From: Sphingomonas sp. TDK1
Lineage (GTDB): Bacteria > Pseudomonadota > Alphaproteobacteria > Sphingomonadales > Sphingomonadaceae
Length of the DNA: 64,000 nt
Assembly: GCF_001650735.1 (NCBI RefSeq)
Contig: NZ_LXVY01000005.1
Location: 62,001 to 126,000 of the forward strand
Reading direction: 5' to 3'
Shown here: piece after piece, positions 8,506 to 17,401 of the stretch
Layout of the letters: each line of letters starts with the position of its first letter
Numbering within the stretch: position 1 is the stretch's first letter
The notes under the pieces: model-generated
The model's input: the letters and a program-made list of their open reading frames with translations, nothing else
What the model was told of the DNA's origin: nothing
The model's database searches: none
Translations under genes and position numbers: made by a program

Positions 8506-9470
8506 ACGAACAGCAGAACATGTTGAGCGACATGGCCAATGGCGTGTTCGCCGAGCTTCGCGACACGCCCGCAGCCGAAGCATGGGCCAGGATCGAGGCG
8601 CTCGGCCTGCCATCGTTGCTGATCCGCGAGGCCGATGGCGGGTTCGGTGGAAGCTGGCAGGATGCGCTCGTCGTCTTTCGTCTCGCCGGCCACCACACGC
8701 TGTCTACGCCGCTTGTCGAAGCCATTCTGGCTGCCGGTGCGGGAACGCATCTCGGCTTTGTCGGCCGGGGAACGATCGCGTCGCGCAGCGAAGGACGCTT
8801 GGAGAACGGGCGATTTACCGGCACGCTGGCAGGTGTCGTGGCAGGGCCGGGCGCGGACTTCGTCGTCGCCCCGCTGGGAGACCGGTCGGTGGTCGTCGAC
8901 CTCTCCCAGGCACGATTCGTGGAGGAGACGCACTTCTCGGGTGCCAGCCGCACGGTGATCGGCATCGACGGAGCACGCGCCGCGGCGAGCGAGCTACGCA
9001 TCTTCGCCCTCGGTGCATTCGCGCGCTCCGCGCAGATTGCCGGTGCGCTCGATGCAGCGCTCGTGATGACGGTGCACTATGTCAACGAACGCTGGCAATT
9101 CGGCAAGACGCTGGCGAAGTTTCAGGCCGTCCAGCAAAATCTGGCGACGTTCGCATGCGAGGCGGCGGCCGCAAATTGTGCGGCGATGGGTGCGGCACAG
9201 GCGCTCGATCGCGGCGACGGCGCGTTCGAAGTTGCCGCCGCGAAGCTCCGCGCAAACCAGGCGGCGGGCATCGGCACCGCGATTGCGCACCAGGCGCATG
9301 GCGCCATCGGCTTCACGCACGAATTTGGCCTGCACCCGCTTACCCGCCGCTTGTGGTCGTGGCGTTCGGAATTCGGCGGCGACGCCTATTGGGCAAATCT
9401 GCTGGGGGCAGGCATCCTGGCGCGCGGCGCGGACCATTTCTGGGCCGATCTCGCGGCGCGTACCGACTGA
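8502..9470 (+). CDS. acyl-CoA dehydrogenase-like, smaller subunit of a two-gene pair
   Basis: A 322-residue, shortened acyl-CoA dehydrogenase homologue. The N-terminal region (LGLPSLLIREADGGFGG) and the C-terminal helical bundle (ERWQFGKTLAKFQAVQQNLA, then HQAHGAIGFTHEFGLHPLTRRLW) are recognisable, while the middle beta domain is short. It lacks the SEPxAGSD motif present in its partner, so it may supply only part of the active site. ATG 8502 overlaps the TGA of the upstream dehydrogenase, a sign of translational coupling and of a heteromeric complex. It is convergent with the ligase gene, with a strong hairpin between them. Confidence 0.88.
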   Translation: MNEQQNMLSDMANGVFAELRDTPAAEAWARIEALGLPSLLIREADGGFGGSWQDALVVFRLAGHHTLSTPLVEAILAAGAGTHLGFVGRGTIASRSEGRLENGRFTGTLAGVVAGPGADFVVAPLGDRSVVVDLSQARFVEETHFSGASRTVIGIDGARAAASELRIFALGAFARSAQIAGALDAALVMTVHYVNERWQFGKTLAKFQAVQQNLATFACEAAAANCAAMGAAQALDRGDGAFEVAAAKLRANQAAGIGTAIAHQAHGAIGFTHEFGLHPLTRRLWSWRSEFGGDAYWANLLGAGILARGADHFWADLAARTD

Positions 9471-9512
9471 GAACCCGTTTTGGAAATGCGCCGCAGCGCA
9501 ATGAGCGGCACC

Positions 9513-9543
9513 GGCGTCCGGCCGGAACGTTCCGCCGGACGCC
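9513..9543. terminator. strong inverted repeat between convergent genes
   Basis: GGCGTCCGGC at 9513-9522 pairs perfectly with GCCGGACGCC at 9534-9543. It lies 43 bases after the dehydrogenase stop and 23 bases before the 3' end of the ligase gene on the other strand. No long T-tract follows, so it is best seen as a bidirectional stem-loop that ends or stabilises both transcripts. Confidence 0.6.
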
Positions 9544-9565
9544 GAATGGCAGGCCCTGCCCGACT

Positions 9566-11125
9566 TTATGCCAGGCCGTGTTCCTTGCGGATTTCCACCT
9601 TGTTGATCTTGCCGCTTGCCAGCTTGGGAAGGTCAGCAACGAAGACGATCGACTTGGGGCATTTGTAGCCGGCGATCAGGGTCCGGCAATGCGCGATCAG
9701 TTCGGCCTCGGTCACGCTTGCCCCTTCGCGCAATTCGATCACCGCACGCACCGCTTCACCCCATTTTTCGTGCGGCACCCCGATGACGGCGGCGTTCGCC
9801 ACCGCCGAATGCTGGTAGAGCGCCTCTTCCACCTCGCGCGAATAGATGTTCTCTCCGCCGGACGAGATCATGTCTTTCTTGCGGTCGACGAGATAGAGAT
9901 AGCCGTCTTCGTCGAACTTTCCCACGTCGCCGGTGTGCAGCCATCCGTCGCGTAGCGCTTCGATCGTCGCGCTCGAATTGTTCCAATAGCCGCGCATCAT
10001 GATCGGCCCCCGCAGCAGGATTTCGCCCGGTGCACCCACGGGGCAATCGACGCCCGCCTCGTCCACCGTGCGGATCTCGACGCCCGGGAACGGAATGCCG
10101 ATCGACTGGAGCCTGCGCAGGTCGCGCTCGTCGCCGTCGGGGCGATGCGCCTCGATGGGCAACACCGTCCCCGATCCCTCGGTCTGCCCATACATCTGGA
10201 GGAACACCGGCCCGAGCAAGGCGAGGCCGCGCCGCAACAGCGCAACCGGCATCGCCGCCGCCGAATAGAGGATCATGCGCAGGCTGCTGAGATCGAACGC
10301 CTCGATCTTCGGATGATCGAGCAGCATCTGGATCATCGTCGGCGCCATGTGGGTGATGGTGATCTTTTCGTCCTGGATGGTCTGCAGGATCCGCTCCGGG
10401 TTGAAGTCGCGGTGCAGGAAGACGGTTCCCGCGCGCCAGCTCTGGCCGAGCGAGACGTCTTTCGCCCCCACATGGAACATCGGCATCATCAACAGCATCC
10501 GGTCCTCCGGACCGGCAGCCATGAGCGTGTTGTTGGTGTTGGCGACACTCACTTTGGTACCGTGCGTCAGCATCACGCCCTTGGGGCGACCGGTCGTACC
10601 GCTGGTGTAGATGATATAGCAGACATCGCTGGCGCGCGGTTGATAGGAAACCGCGGCATTCCCCGATTCCATCACATCGTCATAGCTTTCCGCCCATTCC
10701 GGCGCGGTGCCGATGCACACGAAATGCTCGACACTGGTGAGCGCGGGCCGCAGCCCATCGATCATGGATGTGAATTCTTCTTCGAACACCAGGATCTTCG
10801 GCGCGCTGTCGCGGACGATATACTCGACCTCCGGCGCCGCGAAGCGAAAGCTGACCGTAGCGGTGATGTACCCCCCCACCTCGCCCGCCGCATAGACTTC
10901 GCAGATCTCCAGCCGGTTGCGGCTCATGACGGCGACTCGCTCGTGCGGCAGCAGACCGCGCGCCGCCCAGGCAGAAGCAAGGCGCCGCGCGCGGGCGTGA
11001 TATTCCGCATGAGTCAGCGTGTGCCCTTCAAAATTCCAGGCGACCCGATCCCCATAATGCCGGGCGTTTGCCTGCAAGATGCTCGAAAGCGTGAATGTCT
11101 CTACGTTATTCAAGTTTGCCTCCAT
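9566..11125 (-). CDS. AMP-binding acyl-CoA ligase (FadD-like)
   Basis: A protein of 519 residues with all adenylate-forming core motifs: IIYTSGTTGRPKGVML (ATP P-loop), MYGQTEGSG, LHTGDVGKFDEDGY, DRKKDMISSGGENIYSREVE and a C-terminal LPKLASGKINK with the catalytic lysine. It should activate a carboxylic acid to its CoA thioester in the cytoplasm. ATG 11125 is the first start that leaves a normal-length N-terminus; no clear ribosome site is visible. It is convergent with the dehydrogenase pair and divergent from the amidohydrolase gene; the 424-base region between the latter two holds two copies of the shared regulatory element. It is the only one of the three ligase-like enzymes with a fully standard P-loop of the FadD type. 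Confidence 0.92.
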   Translation of the reverse strand: MEANLNNVETFTLSSILQANARHYGDRVAWNFEGHTLTHAEYHARARRLASAWAARGLLPHERVAVMSRNRLEICEVYAAGEVGGYITATVSFRFAAPEVEYIVRDSAPKILVFEEEFTSMIDGLRPALTSVEHFVCIGTAPEWAESYDDVMESGNAAVSYQPRASDVCYIIYTSGTTGRPKGVMLTHGTKVSVANTNNTLMAAGPEDRMLLMMPMFHVGAKDVSLGQSWRAGTVFLHRDFNPERILQTIQDEKITITHMAPTMIQMLLDHPKIEAFDLSSLRMILYSAAAMPVALLRRGLALLGPVFLQMYGQTEGSGTVLPIEAHRPDGDERDLRRLQSIGIPFPGVEIRTVDEAGVDCPVGAPGEILLRGPIMMRGYWNNSSATIEALRDGWLHTGDVGKFDEDGYLYLVDRKKDMISSGGENIYSREVEEALYQHSAVANAAVIGVPHEKWGEAVRAVIELREGASVTEAELIAHCRTLIAGYKCPKSIVFVADLPKLASGKINKVEIRKEHGLA

Positions 11126-11421
11126 CAGGGCACGGGAAGGTTGCACACCGCTTCGCCGGGACTCCGCGCAGGGAACATCCGCAGGCAGGCGCACGGTTCG
11201 AACTGGACGAGGAGCAGCGGCCCGGCCGCCGGGCGCTAGGCAGCGGCGGGCCGAGCCGGATCGATCGATGGTCCGAGCTCCCGCCCGCACAGATCCTCAC
11301 GTTCAGCCCTCACCCAATGCAGCCAAAGCCGTGGCAATCAGCGCGCCTGAGCCGCTGCTTTCGTGACGGACACGTCGCGGGTTCCGCGCGATCCGTCCGC
11401 CGAAGCTGACAATAATTCTAT
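11126..11421. other. non-coding stretch upstream of the ligase
   Basis: No convincing gene lies here. The minus-strand frame of the ligase stays open through much of it but the translation is arginine/alanine-rich and unlike any ligase N-terminus. The stretch is the left part of a 424-base divergent regulatory region. Confidence 0.5.
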
Positions 11422-11436
11422 CGGTCGTCAATTAGA
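11422..11436 (+). promoter_or_regulatory. copy C1 of recurring element
   Basis: CGGTCGTCAATTAGA is identical over 15 bases to the element in front of the GMC oxidoreductase at 20199-20213 (minus strand). It lies in the divergent region between the ligase (minus) and the amidohydrolase (plus). Its spacing between CGGTCG and TAGA is 3 bases longer than in copies E and F. Confidence 0.5.
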
Positions 11437-11494
11437 TTATTTGGCAGCCATGCAGGCGCGGCGCGCGCCGCCAGCGGCGCCCTTGACTCGAAAA

Positions 11495-11526
11495 TTGCCA
11501 TTCTTCATATCGGACGATAGATAGAT
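11495..11526 (+). promoter_or_regulatory. copy C2 of recurring element with embedded promoter
   Basis: TTGCCA at 11495-11500 and TAGATA at 11518-11523 are 17 bases apart, giving a good -35/-10 pair for the amidohydrolase at 11550. The spacer contains CGGACG, matching the CGGTCG core of the consensus. Confidence 0.6.
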
Positions 11527-11549
11527 TTTACGGCTAGCGGGAGAGTGTG

Positions 11550-12635
11550 ATGAAGCCGTTCGTATTGAGTTGCGACTCGCATGTGGTCGAGCCGAAGGAC
11601 CTTTGGGCCGAACGGCTCCCTGCGAGCCTGCGCGACAGGGCGTTCCGTTCGCGCAAGGACGAGAAGAACTTCTTCGTCGAAGCGAACGGCATGACGCTGC
11701 TGAAGATGCAGGTTGCCGACGGGGTTTCCGGCAACGAGAAGATCGGCAGGTACGAAATCGACCTCCGCATCAAGGACATGATCCGCGATGGCGTCGATGC
11801 CGAAGTCATCTATCCCACCACCGGTTTGCTTACGCCCCGGCTCAACGATCGCGACCTGGAGCTGGCATCCTGCGAGGTGTACAATGATTGGGTGCTGAAG
11901 CATTTCGAGGCACATCCCGATATCTTCGTTCCGGCGGCGATCCTGCCGGTTTGCTCGATCGAAGACGCGGTTGCCGAACTCAAGCGCTGCGTCTCCCTAG
12001 GCTATCGGACCGCGATGATCCCCGGTCGACTGCCCACAGAGGTGCCGAAATACAATTCGGATGCATGGGACGCGCTGTGGGAGGTGGCGGCTTCGGCGAA
12101 ACTCCCGCTGATCCTGCATTCGGGAACCGGCGGCGAAACCACGATGGAGCGCGGTTTCGGTGCCGCCCTCATCAACTATATGCTTTCGGGGCGCGGCCCC
12201 ATCGACTCCGTCGCCTATCTCGTCGCGAGCGGCGCGCTGGATCGCTTCCCGGATCTCACGGTGGCGACCATGGAATGTGGTTCGTCCTATCTCAATTATC
12301 TCGCGGAAATACTCGACGAGATCTATCCGGCGCACATTCATTACGTGCGCCCCAAGCTCAGCCGGAAGCCGAGCGAAATCATTGCCCAGCAGGTCAAGGC
12401 GGCATTCTCGCACGATCGGTCAGCCGTCGAGAACCGTCACGTGCTGGGCCACCAGACGCTGATGTTCGCCACGGACTATCCGCATCTGGAAGGTTCCTTC
12501 CCCTATTCTCGCGAAGTCATTGCGGAAAACTTCCGAGGCATCGCCATCAGCGAGCAGGAAAAGGCCGACATTCTCGGCCTGACGGCGGCCAAACTGTTCG
12601 GGATTGCCAACCCGAAGGTTCTGACGGACGCATGA
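11550..12635 (+). CDS. amidohydrolase family protein (PF04909, ACMSD-like TIM barrel)
   Basis: A 361-residue TIM-barrel protein of the amidohydrolase-2 family. Metal-site candidates are DSHVVEP close to the N-terminus, LILHSG near residue 190 and ATDYPHLEG with Asp at about 309. The usual HxH of strand 1 is reduced to DxH. Family members are mainly decarboxylases or C-C/C-N hydrolases, so decarboxylation of a pathway acid or hydrolysis of a beta-dicarbonyl are both possible. GGGAGAG precedes; ATG 11550 is chosen, with GTG 11547 immediately upstream as the alternative. A paralogue with the same motif layout is encoded at 46953-48059. Confidence 0.82.
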   Translation: MKPFVLSCDSHVVEPKDLWAERLPASLRDRAFRSRKDEKNFFVEANGMTLLKMQVADGVSGNEKIGRYEIDLRIKDMIRDGVDAEVIYPTTGLLTPRLNDRDLELASCEVYNDWVLKHFEAHPDIFVPAAILPVCSIEDAVAELKRCVSLGYRTAMIPGRLPTEVPKYNSDAWDALWEVAASAKLPLILHSGTGGETTMERGFGAALINYMLSGRGPIDSVAYLVASGALDRFPDLTVATMECGSSYLNYLAEILDEIYPAHIHYVRPKLSRKPSEIIAQQVKAAFSHDRSAVENRHVLGHQTLMFATDYPHLEGSFPYSREVIAENFRGIAISEQEKADILGLTAAKLFGIANPKVLTDA

Positions 12636-12723
12636 GGCTCGGCGCGACGTGCGCATGGGAGGGGATCTCCCGTGCGGACGCCACGTCCAATAAATTGATA
12701 CGGTTGCGAGAGGAGCAGCGCTG

Positions 12724-13392
12724 ATGGCAGCGAGATCACTGGCCGGGATTCCGGGCAATACGGATATCATGATCGTGGGGTGCCTGCGCACGCCGCACCT
12801 GGTGACGGAATATCCCGTCAGCTACCGCGACGTCGACGCGGACGCGCGCTTCGGCGCGGCCATGTTCGGCAAGATGGGGGTGGTGCCCGGCTCGATGGTG
12901 ATGTGCACCTCCGGCTCGTCCGAATATGCCCATTTCTGGCCCTACCAGCTTGCCGTCGAATCGCTCGAAGCGTGCGTGGCGATCGGCGAGAACTTCATCT
13001 TCGACGCCGGGCGTGCGGAGATGTTCATGCGCCGCTTCCCCATCAAGGTCGCCTTCGGCATCTCCGATGCGATCTTGGACGGCATGGCCGCGCTCAACCT
13101 CGACACGCGCAAGGCGTTCGCGCCGGCCGAGGTGATCTGCGCGCGCGACGGCGCCGCGGATCGCTTGGCGGCGCTCGGCTTCGCACCGTGGCGGATGGTC
13201 AGCCTGGGGATCGCGTTCGGGTTCGTTTCTCCCGAAGGCGAGACCTTCTACGATCGCGACGAATGGCTGATCGAGGAAGCCAATGGCGAGTTGCTGATCA
13301 CTGCCTTGAAGAACCGGGCCAGCCCGGTCGTGCGCCTTCGCACGGGGGTGAAGGGATCGGTAAGCGCCAGCCACGATTTCACGCTCCACTAA
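12724..13392 (+). CDS. orphan adenylation-core protein related to the PaaK family, lacking P-loop and C-terminal domain
   Basis: A protein of 222 residues that would usually be called hypothetical. Compared by eye with the PaaK-like ligase encoded at 15127, it shows the same order of landmarks: a DxDxRFGxxMxxxxGVxPGS segment like DSRFDRGFWDLGIRPGD, then FPIKVAFGIS like YRPTLLSALS, and near the end GELLITALKNRASPVVRLRTG like GELVATPLQNRVDPLIRFKS. It has no SGTTG P-loop and stops where the C-terminal lid domain should begin. It may be a non-catalytic partner or a relic kept in frame. AGGAG precedes ATG 12724. The homology is my own alignment and is only moderately sure; no function is assigned. 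Confidence 0.6.
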   Translation: MAARSLAGIPGNTDIMIVGCLRTPHLVTEYPVSYRDVDADARFGAAMFGKMGVVPGSMVMCTSGSSEYAHFWPYQLAVESLEACVAIGENFIFDAGRAEMFMRRFPIKVAFGISDAILDGMAALNLDTRKAFAPAEVICARDGAADRLAALGFAPWRMVSLGIAFGFVSPEGETFYDRDEWLIEEANGELLITALKNRASPVVRLRTGVKGSVSASHDFTLH

Positions 13393-13538
13393 GGCGTCGG
13401 CGCAAATGGCGGCGCGGCGGGAGCCAAGATGGTCCTTCTGGATGCGGCAATCGGGCCGCGTTGTCGGAGGAACCGCACCGCGCCGGCAGACCAATGAGTT
13501 TCGCGCACGATCGTCCGTCGGACTCCTCGGAGATACGC

Positions 13539-15086
13539 ATGTCTGATGCAATTCACAGCCTGTCGCTCTACACCGTCCTGGAAGAGCATGTCCGCTCCTA
13601 TCCCGGAAAGGTCGCCCTGTCCTGCGGCGATCAGCGCTACACCTTTGCCGAGACACTCGGCCGGGTCGATCGGTATATCGACGCGCTCGCGCGCGCTGGC
13701 GTCGGACGCGGCGATCGCGTCCTGTGGCTGGGGCAGAATTCGCACCGCATTCTGGAGACCCTCATCGCCGCCTCGCAGCTCGGGGCGATGCTGTGTCCGG
13801 CCAACTGGCGGCAGAGCAAGAGCGAACTGGCCGATCTGATCGACGACCTCGAGCCCTCCATCGTGCTCTGGCAGGAAGAGGAAGTCGGTGACGAGATCCG
13901 CGCCGCCCGTGCGCTGGCGCGCTACGCCGGCGGGTTATGGCTGCAGCATGATGGGCAGGGCGAAGACTCCTACGAGCATTTCGTCGCCTCCGGTTCCGAG
14001 GGCGGACAGGGCGAGCGCGAAGTCGATACGCGCGACACCGCACTCATCATCTACACGGCGGCGTTCGAAGGGCGCCCGAACGGCGCGATGCTCAGCCAGA
14101 ACACGATCCTCCTCGAGAATCTCGTCTTGGCACCCACCCAGAAACTGTCGAACGAGACCGTCTTCCTGGCGGTGGGACCGCTGTTCCATCTGGGCACGCT
14201 GATGTTCTGCCTCACCGTGTTCCACATGGGCGGCACCAACGTCTTCGTCCGGCGCACGGATGCGCGCTCGATCGCGGAGGCGATCCACGCGGACCGCTGC
14301 ACCCGCACCTGGCTGGTCAGCAAGACGATGGACGAGATCGTCGCCCTCAATCGCGATCGCACGCTCGATCTCAGCAGCCTGCGCTCCATCCCGTACACCG
14401 AAGAGTGGAACCGCATGGTCACCGTCGAACCGGCGGAGACGCATGTGCCGGGCTATGGCCAGACCGAAGTCATGGGGCTGGCGGTGCTGCCGCAATATGG
14501 CCGCCATGCGATCGGCATCTTCGGTCGCCCCGCGCCCTTCTGCCAGATGCGCATCGTCGATGCGGACGATAACGACGTCGCCCCCGGCGACGTCGGCGAG
14601 ATCGTCTTCCGCGGGCCCACGGTGATGAACGGCTATTGGCGGCGCCCGGAGATCAATGCGCGTCGTCATCGCTCCGGCTGGCACCACACCAACGACCTCG
14701 GCAAGCGCGAGGCCGATGGCAGCCTGACCTTCATCGGCCCGAAGACGCAGATGATCAAATCGGGTGTGGAGAACATCTATCCCGCCGAAGTCGAGGCGTG
14801 CATTCGCCGGCACCCGGCGGTCGCCGACTGCGCGATCATCGGCATCCCGGACGAGCGCTGGATCCAGGCAGTCAAGGCGATCGTCGTGCTGAAGCCCGGT
14901 GCCGCGGCAAGCCCGAGCGAGATCATCGAACACTGCCGCCAGAATATCGCCTCCTACAAGAAGCCATCTTCGGTGGAATTCAGCGACTCCATCCCGCGGC
15001 TGGCCACCGGCGGCGCCGACTACAAGCAGCTCGACGCGCGGTACGGCGGGGGCAACTACCCCGGCGGCGGTACCCGCACGTCGTAG
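13539..15086 (+). CDS. AMP-binding acyl-CoA ligase-like protein with altered P-loop
   Basis: A protein of 515 residues with the fold of FadD-type ligases: GDRVLWLGQNSHRILE early, GYGQTEVMG, a GWHHTNDLGKREADG hinge region and IKSGVENIYPAEVEACI. The ATP P-loop, normally YTSGTTGxPKG, reads YTAAFEGRPNG, so the serine/threonine-rich loop and its lysine are lost. The final lysine region reads LATGGADYKQ instead of the common TGKxxK. It may bind acyl-AMP differently, be a poor ligase, or be a specialised subclass with this loop. ATG 13539 follows GGAG at 8 bases; an in-frame ATG at 13494 would add 15 residues. It sits between the orphan adenylation core and a PaaK-like ligase. Confidence 0.82.
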   Translation: MSDAIHSLSLYTVLEEHVRSYPGKVALSCGDQRYTFAETLGRVDRYIDALARAGVGRGDRVLWLGQNSHRILETLIAASQLGAMLCPANWRQSKSELADLIDDLEPSIVLWQEEEVGDEIRAARALARYAGGLWLQHDGQGEDSYEHFVASGSEGGQGEREVDTRDTALIIYTAAFEGRPNGAMLSQNTILLENLVLAPTQKLSNETVFLAVGPLFHLGTLMFCLTVFHMGGTNVFVRRTDARSIAEAIHADRCTRTWLVSKTMDEIVALNRDRTLDLSSLRSIPYTEEWNRMVTVEPAETHVPGYGQTEVMGLAVLPQYGRHAIGIFGRPAPFCQMRIVDADDNDVAPGDVGEIVFRGPTVMNGYWRRPEINARRHRSGWHHTNDLGKREADGSLTFIGPKTQMIKSGVENIYPAEVEACIRRHPAVADCAIIGIPDERWIQAVKAIVVLKPGAAASPSEIIEHCRQNIASYKKPSSVEFSDSIPRLATGGADYKQLDARYGGGNYPGGGTRTS

Positions 15087-15126
15087 AATGACAGTTCAAG
15101 GCAACAGACAGAAAGCGCGCAAAGCC

Positions 15127-16434
15127 ATGGATGAGGATCGCCTGTACTTCGACCCCGAGATTGAAACGATGCCGCGCGCTGAAATCGAGGCGCGGCAGTT
15201 TCCGGCACTCAAGGAAATCATCGAGATCGCCTATGAAAAGGCGGGTCTGGTGCGCCAGAAATGGGATGCGGCAGGTATCACGCCTGCCGACATCCAATCG
15301 CTGGCCGATTTCTCGCGCCTCGTGCCCTTCATCACCAAGGACGATATCCGCGCATATCGCGAGGCGACGGGCGATCCTTTCGGCGGCGTGCTGTGCGTCG
15401 ATCGATCGGCCCTGCGCTCGATCACCGGCAGTTCCGGCACCACCGGCGATCCCACCATCCTGGCCCGGATGGACCTGCACGGCACGCAGATGGACTCGCG
15501 CTTCGATCGCGGCTTCTGGGATCTGGGAATCCGCCCGGGCGACTGGGGGGTGACGATGAACCCCACCATCCGCGGTTCCACGGTCGCGCCGTTCCTGCAT
15601 TTCGGCATCACGCCGATCTGCCTCGACCATAATCCCTCCGAGATCGGCAGGCTGGTCGAGATCAGCCGCAAATACCGGCCGACGCTGCTGTCGGCGCTGT
15701 CGACCGTGCTCCTGATGGGCCTGGAGCAGTTCGAAATCGATACCGGTGTCGATCTCGCCGAAGCCTTTTCCTCCTACAAGGCGGTGATCTGGGGCGGCGA
15801 GCCGCTCGGGCCACGCGGCCGGATGTTGACCGAGCGCTGGAACCTGAAAATCTACGAAGTGCTGTCGCTCGGCGATGCCACCATCACGCTCCAGTCGGCC
15901 AATCAGTCCGGCGCCTATGCCTGGGAAGACGAAGTGTTCGTCGAGCATGTCGACCCCGTCACGGGCGAGCCGGTTCCCGATGGAAGCCTGGGCGAGCTGG
16001 TCGCAACGCCGCTGCAGAACCGGGTCGACCCGCTGATCCGCTTCAAGAGCGAAGATCTGGTGACGCTCACCCGCGCGCCTTGCCCTTCGGGCCGAACGCA
16101 CGCGCGGTTCCAGATCAAGGGCCGTGCCGGCGACCAGATCGTCGTCAGCGGCAACACCCTGCTCCCGATCAGCATCTGGCCGACGATCGAATCGCAGCTC
16201 GAAACCAAGGCAGGGCTGTTCCAGATCGTTCGCCCGCCGCAGCCGGAAGATTTCCTACGCCTGCGCGTAGGCTATGCCGGCAAACCCGACCTGGAATCGC
16301 TCGAACGGCGGCTGAAGGCGGAAATCCGAAACCAGCTCGGCGTCGATTCCAAGCTCGAACTCGTGCCGAACGACGATCTGCTCAAGCTCGGCCCCCCGCA
16401 CAAGATCCCGCGCATCATCAAGCTCCAGGTCTAG
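15127..16434 (+). CDS. phenylacetate-CoA ligase-like adenylate-forming enzyme (PaaK family)
   Basis: A protein of 435 residues, the usual PaaK length. It begins with YFDPEIETMPRAEIEARQ, a typical PaaK N-terminus, and carries the SSGTTGDPT P-loop at about residues 100-108, WGGEPLG in the core and a GRAGDQIVVSGN hinge to the C-terminal domain. PaaK enzymes form acyl-CoA from aryl or cyclic carboxylic acids and ATP; substrate choice here is unknown. Start ATG 15127 gives the family-typical N-terminus; ATG 15088 is in frame and two bases after the upstream stop. It is probably co-transcribed with the two preceding ligase-like genes and is followed by a hydratase. Confidence 0.88.
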   Translation: MDEDRLYFDPEIETMPRAEIEARQFPALKEIIEIAYEKAGLVRQKWDAAGITPADIQSLADFSRLVPFITKDDIRAYREATGDPFGGVLCVDRSALRSITGSSGTTGDPTILARMDLHGTQMDSRFDRGFWDLGIRPGDWGVTMNPTIRGSTVAPFLHFGITPICLDHNPSEIGRLVEISRKYRPTLLSALSTVLLMGLEQFEIDTGVDLAEAFSSYKAVIWGGEPLGPRGRMLTERWNLKIYEVLSLGDATITLQSANQSGAYAWEDEVFVEHVDPVTGEPVPDGSLGELVATPLQNRVDPLIRFKSEDLVTLTRAPCPSGRTHARFQIKGRAGDQIVVSGNTLLPISIWPTIESQLETKAGLFQIVRPPQPEDFLRLRVGYAGKPDLESLERRLKAEIRNQLGVDSKLELVPNDDLLKLGPPHKIPRIIKLQV

Positions 16435-16548
16435 TCCGGCGGCAACGGGACATCGAAAGAGACGGCCGACGGCACCTGCACACGTCGTCGGCCGTGTTGC
16501 AGGCGGCGCCGTCCCCCGCGCCGAACAGCCAGGTCAGGAGATGAGAGG

Positions 16549-17364
16549 ATGGCCGACGCTTTGATCGACGTGCGCATGGACGAGGCCGTTGCGGGCATCT
16601 TGATCGTCACGATCGACAATCCGCCGGCAAATCCGCTCACGCTCGACATGTTCCGCGCGCTGCGGGACCTTTTCGCGAGCGTACGCGACGACTTCCCGGC
16701 GGCGCGATGCGTGATCCTGACAGGGCGCGGCAGGATCTTCTGTGCGGGTGCGGACACACGCGAACTCGCCGCGCGCACCACCGAGATGCAATTGGCGCGT
16801 TCGGAAGTGTCGCGCGCCTGTTTCGATGCCATCCGGCGGTGCGCGCTCCCCGTCATCGGCGCGGTCAATGGCGGCGCCGTCGGTGCCGGCGTGGTGCTGG
16901 CCGCGAGCTGCGATATCGTGCTTGCGTCGGAAACCGCCCATTTCTCGCTTACCGAAGTGCTGATTGGGGCGCTGGGCGGAACGCGCCACACCGCGCGCCT
17001 GGTTCCCAGCAAACTGGTCCGCTTCATGGCGCTCACCGGGCAGCGGGTTTCCGCACAAACCCTCGAGCGCGTGGGCGGCATTCTGGCCGTCACGTCGCCG
17101 GATGCATTGATGCCGCGCGCACAGGAGATCGGAGCCCAGATCGCCACTCTCAGTCCGTACGGGGTTCAGCTGATGAAGGAATCGATCAACCTCACCGAGG
17201 AACTGCCGCTGTCCGAGGGCTATCGCATCGAACAGCTCTACACCACGCTGGCGTCGAACCTGCCCGACGCGCAGGAGGCTGCCGCAGCGACGCGCGAGAA
17301 GCGCAAGCCCAATTGGTCGGGACAGACGCTGTCGCTCAACCGCAAGAAATCGCCCGACGCCTGA
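16549..17364 (+). CDS. enoyl-CoA hydratase/isomerase family protein
   Basis: A 271-residue crotonase-fold protein. Motifs: NPPANPLTLDMF near the N-terminus, FCAGADTREL for the first oxyanion loop, NGGAVGAGVVLAASCDIV for the second, and EVLIGALGGTRHTARL where catalytic glutamate positions lie. It is more divergent from the 283 and 4309 hydratases than those are from each other. CAGGAGATGAGAGG precedes ATG 16549. It is convergent with the dihydrodipicolinate-reductase-like gene. The position behind three ligase-like genes suggests it acts on the CoA thioester made by them (inference). Confidence 0.88.
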   Translation: MADALIDVRMDEAVAGILIVTIDNPPANPLTLDMFRALRDLFASVRDDFPAARCVILTGRGRIFCAGADTRELAARTTEMQLARSEVSRACFDAIRRCALPVIGAVNGGAVGAGVVLAASCDIVLASETAHFSLTEVLIGALGGTRHTARLVPSKLVRFMALTGQRVSAQTLERVGGILAVTSPDALMPRAQEIGAQIATLSPYGVQLMKESINLTEELPLSEGYRIEQLYTTLASNLPDAQEAAAATREKRKPNWSGQTLSLNRKKSPDA

Positions 17365-17401
17365 GGGGCGCCGGGCGCAAGCGCGATCAACGTGCGCCTC
17401 G

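Noticed and set aside
12780..15086. A single 768-codon frame covering the orphan core region and the following ligase
   Set aside because: The first 250 codons are an out-of-frame reading of the orphan gene; the ligase starts at 13539 with its own ribosome site.
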